DNA of 64,000 nucleotides, taken from NCBI GenBank assembly GCA_046350355.1, contig JAXMAN010000001.1, positions 1,364,001 to 1,428,000 on the forward strand, written 5' to 3'. Source of the DNA: UBA966 sp046350355 (GTDB lineage Bacteria; Planctomycetota; Phycisphaerae; Phycisphaerales; SM1A02). Positions 6,848-15,856 of this stretch are shown here, in pieces (the stretch's first letter is position 1; each line of letters starts with the position of its first letter). The notes below the pieces were generated by a model that worked only from the letters and a program-made list of their open reading frames with translations, was not told the origin of the DNA and did not search any database. Both the position numbers and the translations under genes were made by a program.

Positions 6848-9097
6848 CTAGAGGCAGCCGCCCCAGGCAGCCAGAAGCGTGCCGAGATCGGCGCCGTTGA
6901 CGATGCCGTCCTGGTTGAAGTCGGCGCTGCAGCCGGTGCAGCCGCCCCACTGGGCCAACAGCGCGCCGAGGTCGGCGCCGTCGACCTGTCCGTCGGCGCT
7001 GAGGTCCGCGGGGCACGCCGCGATTCGCACCAGCCGCAGCGTCACCCGGTCCCTGGAGAGTTCAACTGCCCAAACGTAGGCCTTGCCGTTGGCGTGCGTG
7101 ACCGGCGTGTTCGAGAAGTCGCCGCGGATGCCCCCCGGGGACTGGAGGATGGCGAAGCTGTCGCCCAGCGTGGGTTCGAAGGCCCCGCCCTCCTGGTCCG
7201 CCGCGCGGACATCGAGCGATCCTCCGAGCGTCGCGGTGCCGCCCGTCACGAACAGCACATCGTGCGGAGTGTGGGGCGGCCGCCCGCCGACCTCCACCGT
7301 CCAGGTGGCGCCTCCGCCGAACTCGATCCGGTCGACGAATGCGGCGCTTGGCGACGCGCCGATCACCAGAGTTCCTTCTGCGCGCAGGCCCACGGTGCCG
7401 AGGTTCGCGTTGGGCTCAAGCGTCAGCGTCGTTCCCGGGCCGCCGACCAGGGTGCCGGCGCCGTTGAAGGCGGCCCCCTGCATCACGCTCCCTCCGCCGT
7501 CGAGGTGCAGCGCGGCCGCCGCATCCGTCAATTCGGTGGTGGAGCCGGTGGCCAGGAGCGCATGCGCCGTGAAGGCGACCTCTCCGCTGGGAATCGCCAG
7601 CTCGCCCGAGACGACGAGTGGAGATCCAGCGACCCGGATGGTGGCAGCCGAGCCGTCTCCCACCGTCGTGAGTCCGCCGCTGATCTCCCAGGTGTCGCCG
7701 GGAGTGGCAAGATTGACGGCGATCCGTCCGAGCCCCCCAGGGCCGATGGACATCTGGCCGCCGAAGGTGTTCTCGGGGCCGACCTCAACGACGTTGAGGG
7801 TGAGCGCGTCCTGGAGCTCCCAGCTTGCGCCGCCCACGCCGCCGTCCAGGTGGAACGCTCCGCCATCGACGGTGGTGGGACCGACGACCACGGCGGTGCC
7901 GTTCGTGCGCGCGGCGCCGTCGAGCCCGAGATGCCCGTCCCAGACGACCGGCCCGACGAACTCGATGGCGCCGTCGCCTGGGTTCAGGCTCGGCGTGCTC
8001 GCCGTCAACTGGTTCACGGTCGTGGCGCCCAGGAAGCGGGCGGAGGCGCCTTGCGATGCGCTGATCGTCATCGCCTGGATGTGCGTGGCGCCTTCAAACT
8101 GCATCTTCGAGCCGGCGAAGAGCAGGCTCGTCTGCGTGGAGTCGATGGTGAGCGGAAGGAGAAGCCGACAGGGACCGTCGGCGCCTTGCGAGGAGAATCG
8201 TCCGTGCATCAGCAGATGCGTGCCGTCGAGGACGCTTTCGCTCGAGTTCGGGACGATCTGGCTGCCCAGCATGTTGATCTGGCCGGTGGAGCCCATCTCC
8301 CACCCGTCGGAGAGGTCCATCGTCATCCGGTTGCCGAATCCGATCGCGAGCTTGCCGTCATAGTCGTCGGCGAGCGAGCTTCCGACGACCGTGAAGGCCG
8401 CGAACGCGCTGCCGCCGGCGGCGGCGCCGGTCGCGTTGATCGAGGGGAATTCGGCCCCGTCGCCGTCGAGGTCGATTCGCCCCGCGCCCTGCTGCACGAT
8501 CGTCAGTCCGTTGGTGCCGATGAACATCAGCCCGTTGAGGCGCATGGCGACCGGGTCGTTTGAGGTGAGCAGGAGGGTGCCGTCGCCGGTGAACCGTCCG
8601 GTCGTACCGATCTCGAAGGCCCCGTCAATTCGCGCCCGCGATCCCCCGAGAAGCTCGAAGGCTCCTTCGTCCTGGATGGAGAGGTTGGCCAGGCGAAGGT
8701 CGTCCTGCGCCGCGCCGTTGTTGATGCGCAGCATCGAGCGGTAGGTGACGAGGTTCACGATGTTGCGCCCGGTGACGAGCGCGTCGCCCGTGACCGTGAG
8801 CGCCGCACCGTCGCACTGCAGGCGCATGCCATCGGAGATCTGGAGCGCCGCGATGGTCGCGACGGTCGTGGATGTGACGGTGGCGTTCAACGCCGCCACC
8901 GACGAGCCGATGAAGACTGCGTCCGCTGCCTGCGGGACGCCCGTCGGAGACCAGTTGGTCGAGAGGCTCCAGACGCCCCCCGCGACGTTCCAGTGCTTGT
9001 CCGTCGCGCCGGCGTGAGTGACGGCTCCGAGCGCGACCGTGGCCGCGATGGTGTGGACGATGGCGGGCGACCCGGTCCTGAAGCGTCGGATGGGCAT
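6848..9097 (-). CDS. Secreted repeat protein with C-terminal dockerin-like repeats (paralogue 1)
   Basis: A 749-residue protein. Residues 1-30 form a signal peptide (RR near the start, hydrophobic core, cleavage near THAGA). The body is a long series of short beta-rich segments such as GGNGTL/IDLDGDGAE/FVGPVVWDG, consistent with a beta-solenoid of the autotransporter/PATR type but without a barrel domain. The last 55 residues hold two dockerin-like, EF-hand-like repeats: CPADLSADGQVDGADLGALL and CSADFNQDGIVNGADLGTLL, each ending in WGGC. Such tails are common on planctomycete surface proteins and may mediate attachment. It is a clear paralogue of the next gene: mature ends ATDKHWNVAGG and ATDKHWNVATG. 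Function is unknown. Confidence 0.8.
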   Translation of the reverse strand: MPIRRFRTGSPAIVHTIAATVALGAVTHAGATDKHWNVAGGVWSLSTNWSPTGVPQAADAVFIGSSVAALNATVTSTTVATIAALQISDGMRLQCDGAALTVTGDALVTGRNIVNLVTYRSMLRINNGAAQDDLRLANLSIQDEGAFELLGGSRARIDGAFEIGTTGRFTGDGTLLLTSNDPVAMRLNGLMFIGTNGLTIVQQGAGRIDLDGDGAEFPSINATGAAAGGSAFAAFTVVGSSLADDYDGKLAIGFGNRMTMDLSDGWEMGSTGQINMLGSQIVPNSSESVLDGTHLLMHGRFSSQGADGPCRLLLPLTIDSTQTSLLFAGSKMQFEGATHIQAMTISASQGASARFLGATTVNQLTASTPSLNPGDGAIEFVGPVVWDGHLGLDGAARTNGTAVVVGPTTVDGGAFHLDGGVGGASWELQDALTLNVVEVGPENTFGGQMSIGPGGLGRIAVNLATPGDTWEISGGLTTVGDGSAATIRVAGSPLVVSGELAIPSGEVAFTAHALLATGSTTELTDAAAALHLDGGGSVMQGAAFNGAGTLVGGPGTTLTLEPNANLGTVGLRAEGTLVIGASPSAAFVDRIEFGGGATWTVEVGGRPPHTPHDVLFVTGGTATLGGSLDVRAADQEGGAFEPTLGDSFAILQSPGGIRGDFSNTPVTHANGKAYVWAVELSRDRVTLRLVRIAACPADLSADGQVDGADLGALLAQWGGCTGCSADFNQDGIVNGADLGTLLAAWGGCL

Positions 9098-9150
9098 GTG
9101 CGGCTCCGAAGAGTTGGGCCGGCGCATTGCGGCACCGGCCGCGCGAAACC

Positions 9151-9191
9151 TCCCCGGCGGCGCCGCCCCGTGCGGCGCAACACTTCGGGGA
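9151..9191 (-). promoter_or_regulatory. Conserved two-stem leader hairpin upstream of paralogue 1
   Basis: On the minus strand, an outer 6-bp stem (9186-9191 with 9151-9156; TCCCCG and CGGGGA) encloses an inner 7-bp stem (9172-9178 with 9160-9166) around a five-base loop. The hairpin ends 53 nt before the ATG. The same architecture, with the same arm lengths and loop size, precedes paralogue 2, where one inner pair has become G-U. This suggests a functional 5' UTR structure or shared operator. Confidence 0.55.
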
Positions 9192-9228
9192 CAATGGGGA
9201 GAGTAGGTCACATCGGGTCTTCTGCAAA

Positions 9229-9271
9229 GGAAAAAGCCGGCAACGCCGCGGGCCCGGAGGGACCGCGGCGT
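9229..9271 (-). terminator. Rho-independent-like terminator after paralogue 2
   Basis: On the minus strand, arms 9263-9271 and 9243-9251 form a perfect 9-bp GC-rich stem 25 nt after the stop of the second dockerin-like gene. It is followed by GTTGCCGGC and then a run of T residues (9231-9235). The T run is displaced by nine bases, so the fit to the classic pattern is good but not perfect. Confidence 0.65.
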
Positions 9272-9296
9272 GCGGCAGAGCTTGCTTGATGCGGAG

Positions 9297-11549
9297 TCAG
9301 AGGCAGGAGCCCCATGTTCCCAGGAGCATGCCGAGATCGGCGCCGTCGACGACGCCGTCCTGGTTCAGGTCCGCCGGGCAGCTTCCGCACGCGCCCCAGG
9401 AGCCGAGCAGGATGCCGAGGTCGGCGCCGTCGACCCGCCCGTCGGAGTTGAGGTCTGCGGGGCAGGGCACCGTGTCGGCCAGGCGCAGCTCGACGAGGCT
9501 CTTGGAGATGTCGACGGCCCAGATGTAGACCTTGCCGTTTCCGTAGGAGACCGGGCTGTTGGCGAAGGAGCCGCTGATGCCGGCGGAGCCGCGCAGGATG
9601 ATGAAGCTGTCGCCCGGGACGGGATCGAAGAGGCCGCCGCCCAGATCCAGAAGCTGGACATCCAGCGTGCCCGCCAGCGCCGCCGGACCGCCGGTGACGA
9701 AGAGCAGGTCGTGCTGCGCCTGCGGCGTCGGGCCACCGAGCTCGACGGACCAGAGCGAGTTCGCGCCGAAGGTCATCTGGTCGACGAACGCGGCGCCCGG
9801 CGAGGAGCCAACCTCGAACTTGCCCTCGACGCGAACGCCGACGCTCCCGAGGTTGGCGCCGTCCTCGAGATACAGCGCGGTGCCGGCGCCGCCCACGATG
9901 GTCCCGTCGCCGGAGAAGGTGGCGCCTGCCTGCACGCGTCCGCCTCCGTTGAGGCGCAGCTCGGTGGTGGCGCCGGTCACGCTGGTCAGGGAGCCGAGCG
10001 CCAGTTCCGTCGGCGCGGCGAAGACCGCCTTGCCCGAGGTCACCGAAAGGTCCCCGATGACGCTCAGCGGGGATCCCGTCACGCGCGTCACGGCGATCGC
10101 GCCGACGCCTGCGGTCGTGAGCGCTCCGCGGAGCACCCAGGGCTCGGTCGGGTTGGAGAGATTGATGCCGACGCGTCCGAGGAAGCCGCCCGCGATGTTG
10201 AACTCGCCGTCGAAGTAGTTGTCCGAGTCGATGCGGTCGAGGTTGACCGTGAGCCCGTTCTGGACGTTCCAGACCGTGTTGCCATCCCCGCCGTCGAGGT
10301 CGAAGACCGTGCCGGAGATGGTCGTGGGTCCGACGACCGTCGCGGTGCCGTAGTGCTCCGCGTAGCCGTCGATCTGGAACACCCCGTCCCAGGTCGCGGG
10401 TCCGGAGAAGGCGGCGTAGCCCTCCATCTGAACGACGCTCGGCGTCGTCACCGAGAGCTGGTGGACGGTGGTCGGCCCCTTGAACCAGACGACGCCGCCC
10501 TGATCGATCTCCAGGGCCGCGGACTGGAGGTCGGTGGCCCCGAGGAACTCGAGGATCGCGTCGCTCCCCACATGATGGACCGCCGCGGAATCGACCGTGA
10601 TGGGCGCCGCGATCCGGCACGGTCCGTCGTCGCCCAGCACCTCGAGGGTGCCGCGCATCAGCAGGGGTCCGCCGTCCAACAGGCACTGGGTCGCGTTGGG
10701 GGAGATCTGAAATCCGAGCATCGTGAGGTTCGCCGAGGCGCTCATCTCCCAGCCGTCGGAGAGGTCCATCGTCACGTGGTTCCCGAGGCCGATCATCATG
10801 TCGCCGTCGAAGTCGTCGGTGAGCGACGTTCCGTGGATCGTCAGGCTGGCGTAGGCGCTTCCATCGATCCGCGCGCCGGTGATGTTCATCGACGGCTGCT
10901 CGGCGCCGTTCCCGTCGAGGTCGATGCGACCGAGCCCCGCCTGTTCGATCGTGAGTCCGCCGACGCCGCAGTTCAGGAATCCGTTGACGCGCATGGCCAC
11001 CGCGGCATTGGAGTTCAGCCGAATCGTGCCAACCCCTCCGCCGCGACCGGTCGTGCCGATCTCCAGGTAGCCGTCGACCCGCAGGCGGGCACCATCAACC
11101 AGGTCGAACGATCCCTCGTTCTGCACCGAGAAGTCGTCGGTGGACAGGTCGTCCAGCGCGAGTCCCTGGCCGATGCGGATGGAAGACGCATAGGCGATGT
11201 CCCCGACGGTGTTCTCCCCGCTGAGCAGGATGAAGTTGGTCACCGCCAGCGCCGCATTGTCCATCTGGATGCGCATGCCGTCGGTGACGATGAGCGACGC
11301 CACCGTCGCGGGACTGGTGAAGAAGACGAACTCGTTCTCCGCGGCGACGGTGTCGCCGATGAAGACGTTGTCCGCGGGCTGAGGGATGCCCGCGGGGGAC
11401 CAGTTGCCTCCCACGCCCCAGTTGCCCGTGGCGACGTTCCAGTGCTTGTCCGTGGCGGCGGCTGCGGAGGAGGCTCCCAGGGCCACGGCGGCGGCGAGGG
11501 CGTGCATGCGCGAGGGCGACAGCGTCCGGAGGCTGCGGATGAACATCAT
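9297..11549 (-). CDS. Secreted repeat protein with C-terminal dockerin-like repeats (paralogue 2)
   Basis: A 750-residue paralogue of the preceding entry with the same order of parts: signal peptide (residues 1-33, cleavage near SSAAA), the ATDKHWNVATGNWG start of the mature protein, a beta-rich repeated body with WDG and GPTTISG-type turns, and two terminal dockerin-like repeats (CPADLNSDGRVDGADLGILL and CPADLNQDGVVDGADLGMLL). Asp/Asn positions in the DxNxDGxVDGAD loops fit calcium binding. Two adjacent ATG codons are possible starts; the first is given. The pair probably arose by tandem duplication, but the proteins have diverged substantially. Role unknown, likely cell-surface or matrix. 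Confidence 0.8.
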   Translation of the reverse strand: MMFIRSLRTLSPSRMHALAAAVALGASSAAAATDKHWNVATGNWGVGGNWSPAGIPQPADNVFIGDTVAAENEFVFFTSPATVASLIVTDGMRIQMDNAALAVTNFILLSGENTVGDIAYASSIRIGQGLALDDLSTDDFSVQNEGSFDLVDGARLRVDGYLEIGTTGRGGGVGTIRLNSNAAVAMRVNGFLNCGVGGLTIEQAGLGRIDLDGNGAEQPSMNITGARIDGSAYASLTIHGTSLTDDFDGDMMIGLGNHVTMDLSDGWEMSASANLTMLGFQISPNATQCLLDGGPLLMRGTLEVLGDDGPCRIAAPITVDSAAVHHVGSDAILEFLGATDLQSAALEIDQGGVVWFKGPTTVHQLSVTTPSVVQMEGYAAFSGPATWDGVFQIDGYAEHYGTATVVGPTTISGTVFDLDGGDGNTVWNVQNGLTVNLDRIDSDNYFDGEFNIAGGFLGRVGINLSNPTEPWVLRGALTTAGVGAIAVTRVTGSPLSVIGDLSVTSGKAVFAAPTELALGSLTSVTGATTELRLNGGGRVQAGATFSGDGTIVGGAGTALYLEDGANLGSVGVRVEGKFEVGSSPGAAFVDQMTFGANSLWSVELGGPTPQAQHDLLFVTGGPAALAGTLDVQLLDLGGGLFDPVPGDSFIILRGSAGISGSFANSPVSYGNGKVYIWAVDISKSLVELRLADTVPCPADLNSDGRVDGADLGILLGSWGACGSCPADLNQDGVVDGADLGMLLGTWGSCL

Positions 11550-11590
11550 GGAGTTCCAGCTTGAAGGAATCGGCGCCGGGATCGGCGGCG

Positions 11591-11630
11591 TCCCCGTCGG
11601 CACCGCCCCACGCGGCGCACCCCTCGGGGA
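11591..11630 (-). promoter_or_regulatory. Conserved two-stem leader hairpin upstream of paralogue 2
   Basis: On the minus strand, an outer 6-bp stem (11625-11630 with 11591-11596) encloses an inner 7-bp stem (11612-11618 with 11600-11606) around a five-base loop, ending 41 nt before the first ATG. Compared with paralogue 1, the inner 3' arm reads GCGGTGC instead of GCGGCGC, which keeps pairing through a G-U. The loop and the strand between stems differ freely. Confidence 0.55.
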
Positions 11631-11716
11631 GCGGGGCCGATGGTAGGGGAGGCGTGCGTCCGATCCAAGCGAATTTTCCCCGCGGCTAGGATGCCCCGTT
11701 TCGAGCACACGACGCC

Positions 11717-13294
11717 ATGAACGCCACTCCGGAATCCGAGCAGACTCCCGCCCCCGTCGACGAAGGCGCGCTGGTCGCGGCGCGCCGCGCGAAGCTCGCG
11801 CACCTGCGCTCGACGATGGGCGTCGATCCCTACGGCCGCCGCACCGACGGGCTCGAGACGCTCGCCGCCGCGCGCGCGCGCTTCGACGAGGCCGCGCACG
11901 CCGCGTACGACGCCTCCGTGCAGGCGCGCAAGGCGGATCCCGCCGCACCAGTGAAGGACGCCCGCGCGCGCACGCGCATCGCCGGGCGCGTGGTGCAGCA
12001 CCGCGACCTCGGCAAGCTCGTCTTCTTCTGGCTGCGCGACTCCAGCGGCGACCTGCAGGTCTCCGTGAGCAAGGCGGAGGTCCCCGCGCCGGTCTTCGAG
12101 CTCGCCAAGATGCTCGACTACGGCGACGTCGTCGTCGCCGAGGGCCCGATCGGCCGCACCAACAAGGGCGAGGTCTGCGTCTGGGCGACGGCCGTCGAGA
12201 TGGCCAGCAAGAGCATCGCGCCGCCGCCGGGCAAGTGGCACGGCCTGGAGGATGCGGAGATCCGCTACCGCCGCCGCTACGTCGACATGTACGCGAACCC
12301 GCAGACGGTGCGCGTCTTCGAGCAGCGCTCGCGCATCGTCTCGATGATCCGCCGCTACATGGACGCGCGCGGCTTCCTCGAGGTCGAGACGCCGATGATG
12401 CAGCCGATCGCCGGCGGCGCGGCCGCGCGCCCCTTCGTGACGCAGCACAACGCGCTGGGCATGCCGCTGTACATGCGCATCGCGCCGGAGCTGTACCTCA
12501 AGCGCCTCATGGTCGGCGGCATGCGCCGCGTCTACGAGATCAACCGCAACTTCCGTAACGAGGGCGTCGACCGCAGCCACAACCCCGAGTTCACCGCGAT
12601 GGAGGCGTACGAGGCCTTCGGCGACTACATGACGATGCTCGAGCTCGTCGAGGGGCTCGTGCACCACGTCGCCTGCCAGGTCGCCGGCTGCGCCGAGGGG
12701 GGCGCGGGTCCGGTGCTGCCTTTCGGCGCGATGCAGATCGACTACCGCCGTCCCTTCGAGCGCGTGCGCTACGAGGACCTCTTCCACCGCGCCTTCGGCT
12801 TCGACATGCGCGACCGCGAGCAGGTGCGCGCGGCGGGCATCGCGCACCATGTGCAGAAGGCGCAGACGCTCGACCACTGGCTGCTGGTGAACGAGCTCTT
12901 CGAGGAGAAGGCCGAGGCGCTCATCGACCCGTCGCGGCCGACCTTCGTGCTGGACTACCCCAGCGCGATCAGCCCGCTGACGCGCCCGATTGCGGAGACG
13001 CCGGAGATCGCCGGCCGCTGGGACCTCTTCATCGCGGGCATGGAGATCGGCCCCGCGTACACCGAGCTCAACGACCCCGACATCCAGCTCGCGAAGTTCA
13101 CCGAGCAGCTCGCCGGCGCGGACGACGAGGAGAGCACCTTCCGCACGCTGGACATGGACTTCGTCGAGAGCCTGCGCGTGGGCATGCCCCCCGCGGGCGG
13201 CATGGGCATGGGCATCGACCGCCTCGTGATGCTCATGACCAACTCGGAGTCGATCCGCGACGTGATCCTCTTCCCGCTGATGCGGCCGGAGTGA
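11717..13294 (+). CDS. lysS: Lysyl-tRNA synthetase, class II
   Basis: Charges tRNA-Lys. The 525-residue protein has an N-terminal OB-fold anticodon-binding domain (about residues 90-190, RIAGRVVQHRDLGKLVFFWL) and a class II catalytic core. Motif 2 reads YEINRNFRNEGVDRSHNPEFT and motif 3 reads GGMGMGIDRLVML. The RYRRRYVDM segment is characteristic of LysS. The first 35 residues are a poorly conserved extension. A TAGGAT hexamer at 11687-11692 may be the -10; no strong Shine-Dalgarno sequence precedes ATG. It is divergent from the second dockerin-like gene and is followed after 4 nt by the next gene. Confidence 0.96.
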   Translation: MNATPESEQTPAPVDEGALVAARRAKLAHLRSTMGVDPYGRRTDGLETLAAARARFDEAAHAAYDASVQARKADPAAPVKDARARTRIAGRVVQHRDLGKLVFFWLRDSSGDLQVSVSKAEVPAPVFELAKMLDYGDVVVAEGPIGRTNKGEVCVWATAVEMASKSIAPPPGKWHGLEDAEIRYRRRYVDMYANPQTVRVFEQRSRIVSMIRRYMDARGFLEVETPMMQPIAGGAAARPFVTQHNALGMPLYMRIAPELYLKRLMVGGMRRVYEINRNFRNEGVDRSHNPEFTAMEAYEAFGDYMTMLELVEGLVHHVACQVAGCAEGGAGPVLPFGAMQIDYRRPFERVRYEDLFHRAFGFDMRDREQVRAAGIAHHVQKAQTLDHWLLVNELFEEKAEALIDPSRPTFVLDYPSAISPLTRPIAETPEIAGRWDLFIAGMEIGPAYTELNDPDIQLAKFTEQLAGADDEESTFRTLDMDFVESLRVGMPPAGGMGMGIDRLVMLMTNSESIRDVILFPLMRPE

Positions 13295-13298
13295 CGCC

Positions 13299-14921
13299 GT
13301 GACGCGCGCCGCGACCGCCGCCCGTCCGCGCCTCGCGCCCGCCGCGCGCGCGGTGGCGGCCTCGCTGGTGGCGCTGGTGGCGTGGGGCGCGTCGCTCGCG
13401 GCGGCGGACGCGCCGCCGGCCGCGCCCGCGACGCCCGGCGCAGCTCCGACGGCACCCGCCGCGCCGCGCGACGCCGCCACCCTCCAGGAGGAGCGCTGGT
13501 ACCGCATGGCGCTCGACGGCCGCCCCTGCGGCTGGGTGCATGAGCGCGTCGAGCGTGCGGGCGAGCTGGTGCGCTCGGTGAGCCGCACCGAGCTGACCAT
13601 CGGCCGCATGGGGCAGCAGGTCGTGCTGAAGACCGAGATCGTGGTGGAGGAGAACGCGCGCGGGCAGGTCTCGCGCGTCGTCGTCACGAAGGAGTCCGGG
13701 ACCGCGCCCGTGCGCAGCACCTGGCTCTTCGGGCCCGGCGGCATCGACGTCGTCGAGGAGCAGGGGGGGCGCACCAACGCGCGCCGCTACCCCGCGCTGC
13801 CCGCGGACTGCCTGAGCCCGCGCGCGGTCGACGAGTTCGTGCGCCGGCGCCTCGCCTCCGGCGCCACGGAGCTCGCCTACTCCACCATGAGCCCCGAGAG
13901 CGGCCCGTCGGCCGTGCGCGTGGAGAGCCGCCGCACCGGCACCGGCACCGCGACGGTGCAGGGACGCGAGGTCCCGGTCACCGAATGGTCGACGCGCTCG
14001 AGCCTGCTCGAGCGCCCCTCGACGGAGGTGCTCTCCGGCGACGGCGTGCTGGTGCGCAGCCGCACCGACATCGGGGTGGGCGTGCTGGAGTCGACGCTGA
14101 GCACGAAGGAGGCCGCGACCGCCGCGAACGGCGGCGTCGAGCTCATGGCGCGCACTTTCGTGCCGGTGACGGGGGATCCGCGGCGCATCCCGGGCTCGCA
14201 CCGCGTCGAGCTGCGCGTGCGCGGAACGCGCGGGCCGGTCGTCGAGTTGCCCGGCGAGGGAGCGCAGCGCGTCGAGCGCCAGTCCCCCGAACTGCTGCGC
14301 GTGACCGTGGACGAGACGGCGACGACTCCGGCGACCGCGGGAGAACTGAAGGACGAGCGCTTCCGCCGCGCGAGCGTGATGGTCGACTGCGACGACCCGA
14401 AGGTGAAGGCGCTGGCGACGCAGGCGCTGCGCGGCGTCGCCGCGAAGCCGATGGAGCAGGCGCTCGCGCTGCGCAGCGCGGTCGCGCGCCACATCGTGCG
14501 CAAGGACCTCGCCAGCGGCTTCGGCACCGCCAGCGACGCCGCCGCCAGCCGCGCCGGCGACTGCACCGAGCACGCGGTGCTCCTGGCCGCGGTGCTGCGC
14601 AGCGCGGGCATCCCCAGCCGCGTGGTGACGGGGCTCCTCTTCGTCCCCGCGATGGGCAGCGCGCGCAACGTCTACGGCTGGCACATGTGGACGCAGGCGA
14701 TCATCGACGGCCAGTGGACCGACTTCGACGCGGTGCTCCCACCGGGGCCGCGGCGCTTCGACGCCTCGCACCTGATGACCGGCAGCAGCGCGGCGGATGC
14801 GGCGGGGCTCGACGCGGACCTCGTGCGGATCGTGGACCTCATCGGCGCGATGGGGATCGAGATCTTCTCGGTGGATGGCGCGCCCGCGGCCCCCGCCGCC
14901 CCCGCCGGAGCCGCGCCGTGA
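13299..14921 (+). CDS. Secreted transglutaminase-like protein
   Basis: A 540-residue protein with an N-terminal signal peptide (hydrophobic residues about 17-35, cleavage near SLAAA). The C-terminal third is a transglutaminase-like papain-fold domain with a readable triad: Cys422 in AGDCTEHAVLLAAVLRSAGI, His462 in GWHMWTQAII and Asp475 in WTDFDAV. This family includes bacterial proteases and amide-bond enzymes; which reaction occurs here is unknown. The middle region is beta-rich and unrecognised. Start is GTG, four nt after lysS, and the stop overlaps the next gene's start in GTGA. The C-terminal tail is Ala/Pro-rich. Confidence 0.8.
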   Translation: MTRAATAARPRLAPAARAVAASLVALVAWGASLAAADAPPAAPATPGAAPTAPAAPRDAATLQEERWYRMALDGRPCGWVHERVERAGELVRSVSRTELTIGRMGQQVVLKTEIVVEENARGQVSRVVVTKESGTAPVRSTWLFGPGGIDVVEEQGGRTNARRYPALPADCLSPRAVDEFVRRRLASGATELAYSTMSPESGPSAVRVESRRTGTGTATVQGREVPVTEWSTRSSLLERPSTEVLSGDGVLVRSRTDIGVGVLESTLSTKEAATAANGGVELMARTFVPVTGDPRRIPGSHRVELRVRGTRGPVVELPGEGAQRVERQSPELLRVTVDETATTPATAGELKDERFRRASVMVDCDDPKVKALATQALRGVAAKPMEQALALRSAVARHIVRKDLASGFGTASDAAASRAGDCTEHAVLLAAVLRSAGIPSRVVTGLLFVPAMGSARNVYGWHMWTQAIIDGQWTDFDAVLPPGPRRFDASHLMTGSSAADAAGLDADLVRIVDLIGAMGIEIFSVDGAPAAPAAPAGAAP

Positions 14922-15817
14922 ACGAGCCGCTGCCGCCGCTGCCGCCGCGCGATCCCGCCGGCCACAAGGGCGACTTCGGCACCGTCTGCGTGATCGGCGG
15001 GCAGGTCTCGCACACCGCGACGATGCTCGGCAGCGTCGTGCTGGCGACGCTGGGCGCGCTGCGCGCGGGCGCCGCCCTCTGCATCGCCGCGACGCCCGAA
15101 CCGCTGCTTCCCGCGGTGCTCTCCGCGAATCCCTCCTGCACGGGTCTGCCGCTGCCCGTCGACGGCGAGGGGCAGCTCGTCCCGCACCGGGTCGCGGAGG
15201 CGCTCGACGCCGGCGCCGCGCGCGCGCGCGTGCTCGCCGTCGGGCCGGGCCTCGGCAGCGGGTACCCGCAGCAGCAGGTGGTGATGCGCATCGTCTCGCA
15301 CGAGCAGGCGCGGCCGCTGGTGCTCGACGCGGACGCGCTCAACTGCCTTGCGCTCGTCCCCGCCTTCGACCTGGACTTCCGCGCGCGCGCGGTGCTCACG
15401 CCGCATCCGGGCGAGTACGCGCGGCTGGCGCAGGCGCTGGGCCTCGCCGAGGATCCGGTCGATCCCGCGCGGCGCCCCGCGGCGGCCGAGCGGCTGGCGC
15501 AGCGGCTGGGGTGCGTCGTCGTCCTGAAGGGGCACCGCACCGTCGTCAGCGACGGCGCGCGCACCTGGACCTGCGCGCGCGGCAACGACGCGCTCGCCGT
15601 CGGCGGCAGCGGCGACGTGCTCACGGGCGTCGTGGCGGGCCTCCTGGCCGCGCACGGGCGCGAGCTGGGGCTCTACGACGCCGCGCGGCTGGCCGTGCAG
15701 GCGCATGCGCTGGCCGGCGAGGCGTGGGCCGCGCGCACCGGCGGGACCGCGGGCCTGCTGGCCGCGGAGCTGGCGGGGGAGATTCCCGCCGCGCTGGCGC
15801 GGATGCGCGGCGGGTGA
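14918..15817 (+). CDS. nnrD: ADP-dependent NAD(P)H-hydrate dehydratase
   Basis: Repairs hydrated NAD(P)H using ADP (or ATP) in the cytoplasm. The 299-residue protein matches the C-terminal kinase-like half of YjeF/Nnr: HKGDFGTVCVIGG at the start, the VLDADALNCL segment, LTPHPGEYARL, VVLKGHRTVV, and the nucleotide-site signature NDALAVGGSGDVLTG near residue 225. The epimerase domain (NnrE), often fused N-terminally, is absent. Start is GTG overlapping the transglutaminase stop, so the two are translationally coupled even though no functional link is obvious. Confidence 0.92.
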   Translation: MNEPLPPLPPRDPAGHKGDFGTVCVIGGQVSHTATMLGSVVLATLGALRAGAALCIAATPEPLLPAVLSANPSCTGLPLPVDGEGQLVPHRVAEALDAGAARARVLAVGPGLGSGYPQQQVVMRIVSHEQARPLVLDADALNCLALVPAFDLDFRARAVLTPHPGEYARLAQALGLAEDPVDPARRPAAAERLAQRLGCVVVLKGHRTVVSDGARTWTCARGNDALAVGGSGDVLTGVVAGLLAAHGRELGLYDAARLAVQAHALAGEAWAARTGGTAGLLAAELAGEIPAALARMRGG

Positions 15818-15840
15818 AGCAGCTGCGTCACCGCAGCCCC

Positions 15841-15846
15841 TACACT
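15841..15846 (+). promoter_or_regulatory. Candidate -10 box for the YhaM-like gene, near-leaderless
   Basis: TACACT ending ten nt before ATG, with the intervening CGCGCCCCAC containing no ribosome binding site. The same hexamer precedes plsY at similar distance. No clear -35 is seen. Confidence 0.4.
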
Positions 15847-15856
15847 CGCGCCCCAC

